This document shows, piece after piece, positions 14,308-14,316 of a stretch of 14,316 nucleotides of DNA. Under the pieces are notes generated by a model, which was not told the DNA's origin, did no database searches, and was given only the letters and a program-made list of their open reading frames with translations. The stretch is from positions 1 to 14,316 of the forward strand of contig DASZVJ010000172.1 of assembly GCA_035547155.1 (NCBI GenBank), in the 5' to 3' direction. Both the position numbers and the translations under genes were made by a program. Numbering within the stretch: the stretch's first letter is position 1; every line of letters begins with the position of its first letter. The DNA is from CAZNMF01 sp035547155. Its GTDB lineage: Bacteria; Acidobacteriota; Vicinamibacteria; Vicinamibacterales; SCN-69-37.

Positions 14308-14316
14308 GTAGGGGCG
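14308..14316 (+). repeat. REP-like palindrome, copy 9, cut by the window end
   Basis: GTAGGGGCG at the end of the window matches the head and first arm of the plus-oriented copies. Only nine bases are visible, so it is an extrapolation. Its orientation relative to copy 8 repeats the outward-facing arrangement seen at 5006-5120 and 7384-7476. Confidence 0.45.

Overview
The window is GC-rich bacterial chromosome with short intergenic gaps, housekeeping and envelope genes, and no phage, plasmid or CRISPR signature. The protein mix (EttA, ApaG, short-form Aat, an ECF sigma/anti-sigma pair followed by a secreted HEAT-repeat protein, a SulP permease) and the palindromic intergenic repeats would fit an Acidobacteriota lineage such as Vicinamibacteria. 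That assignment is an inference from gene content and style, not proven by a marker gene.

Layout. Positions 1-52 may hold the first codons of a minus-strand gene that leaves the window. Positions 54-160 hold an inverted, GGTTCT-rich repeat just downstream of ettA. Positions 176-3791 are a minus-strand pair: an ABC exporter followed by the ABC-F translation factor ettA. Positions 3901-4992 carry a divergent plus-strand zinc metallopeptidase. Positions 5130-6953 are a tight minus-strand operon in the order small four-cysteine protein, TerC-family membrane protein, ChaN-like periplasmic protein. It diverges from apaG (6960-7349), with only six bases between the two start codons. Then come aat (minus) and a SulP anion permease (plus), diverging across an octamer tandem array. 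A 2Fe-2S ferredoxin and a rhomboid protease form a minus-strand operon at 10015-11227. It diverges from a plus-strand operon of ECF sigma factor, zinc-finger anti-sigma factor and secreted HEAT-repeat protein that runs to 14240.

How the genes may work together. The clearest units are the sigma/anti-sigma/effector operon, probably an envelope-stress or cell-surface signalling module, and the Cys-protein/TerC/ChaN operon next to apaG, whose family associations point to metal-ion homeostasis. The other genes are general housekeeping: translation control, the N-degron pathway, transport and proteolysis.

The most distinctive feature is intergenic. Every convergent gene junction, and the 3' flank of the last gene, carries copies of a GTAG-headed palindrome resembling REP elements. 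Two copies at distant sites are identical over 29 bases. Several intergenic regions also carry their own 7-8-base microrepeat, with a different unit at each site. I did not find a clear new defence or biosynthetic system. The best candidates for something undescribed are these repeats, the small cysteine protein, and the symmetric start-codon arrangement at apaG.
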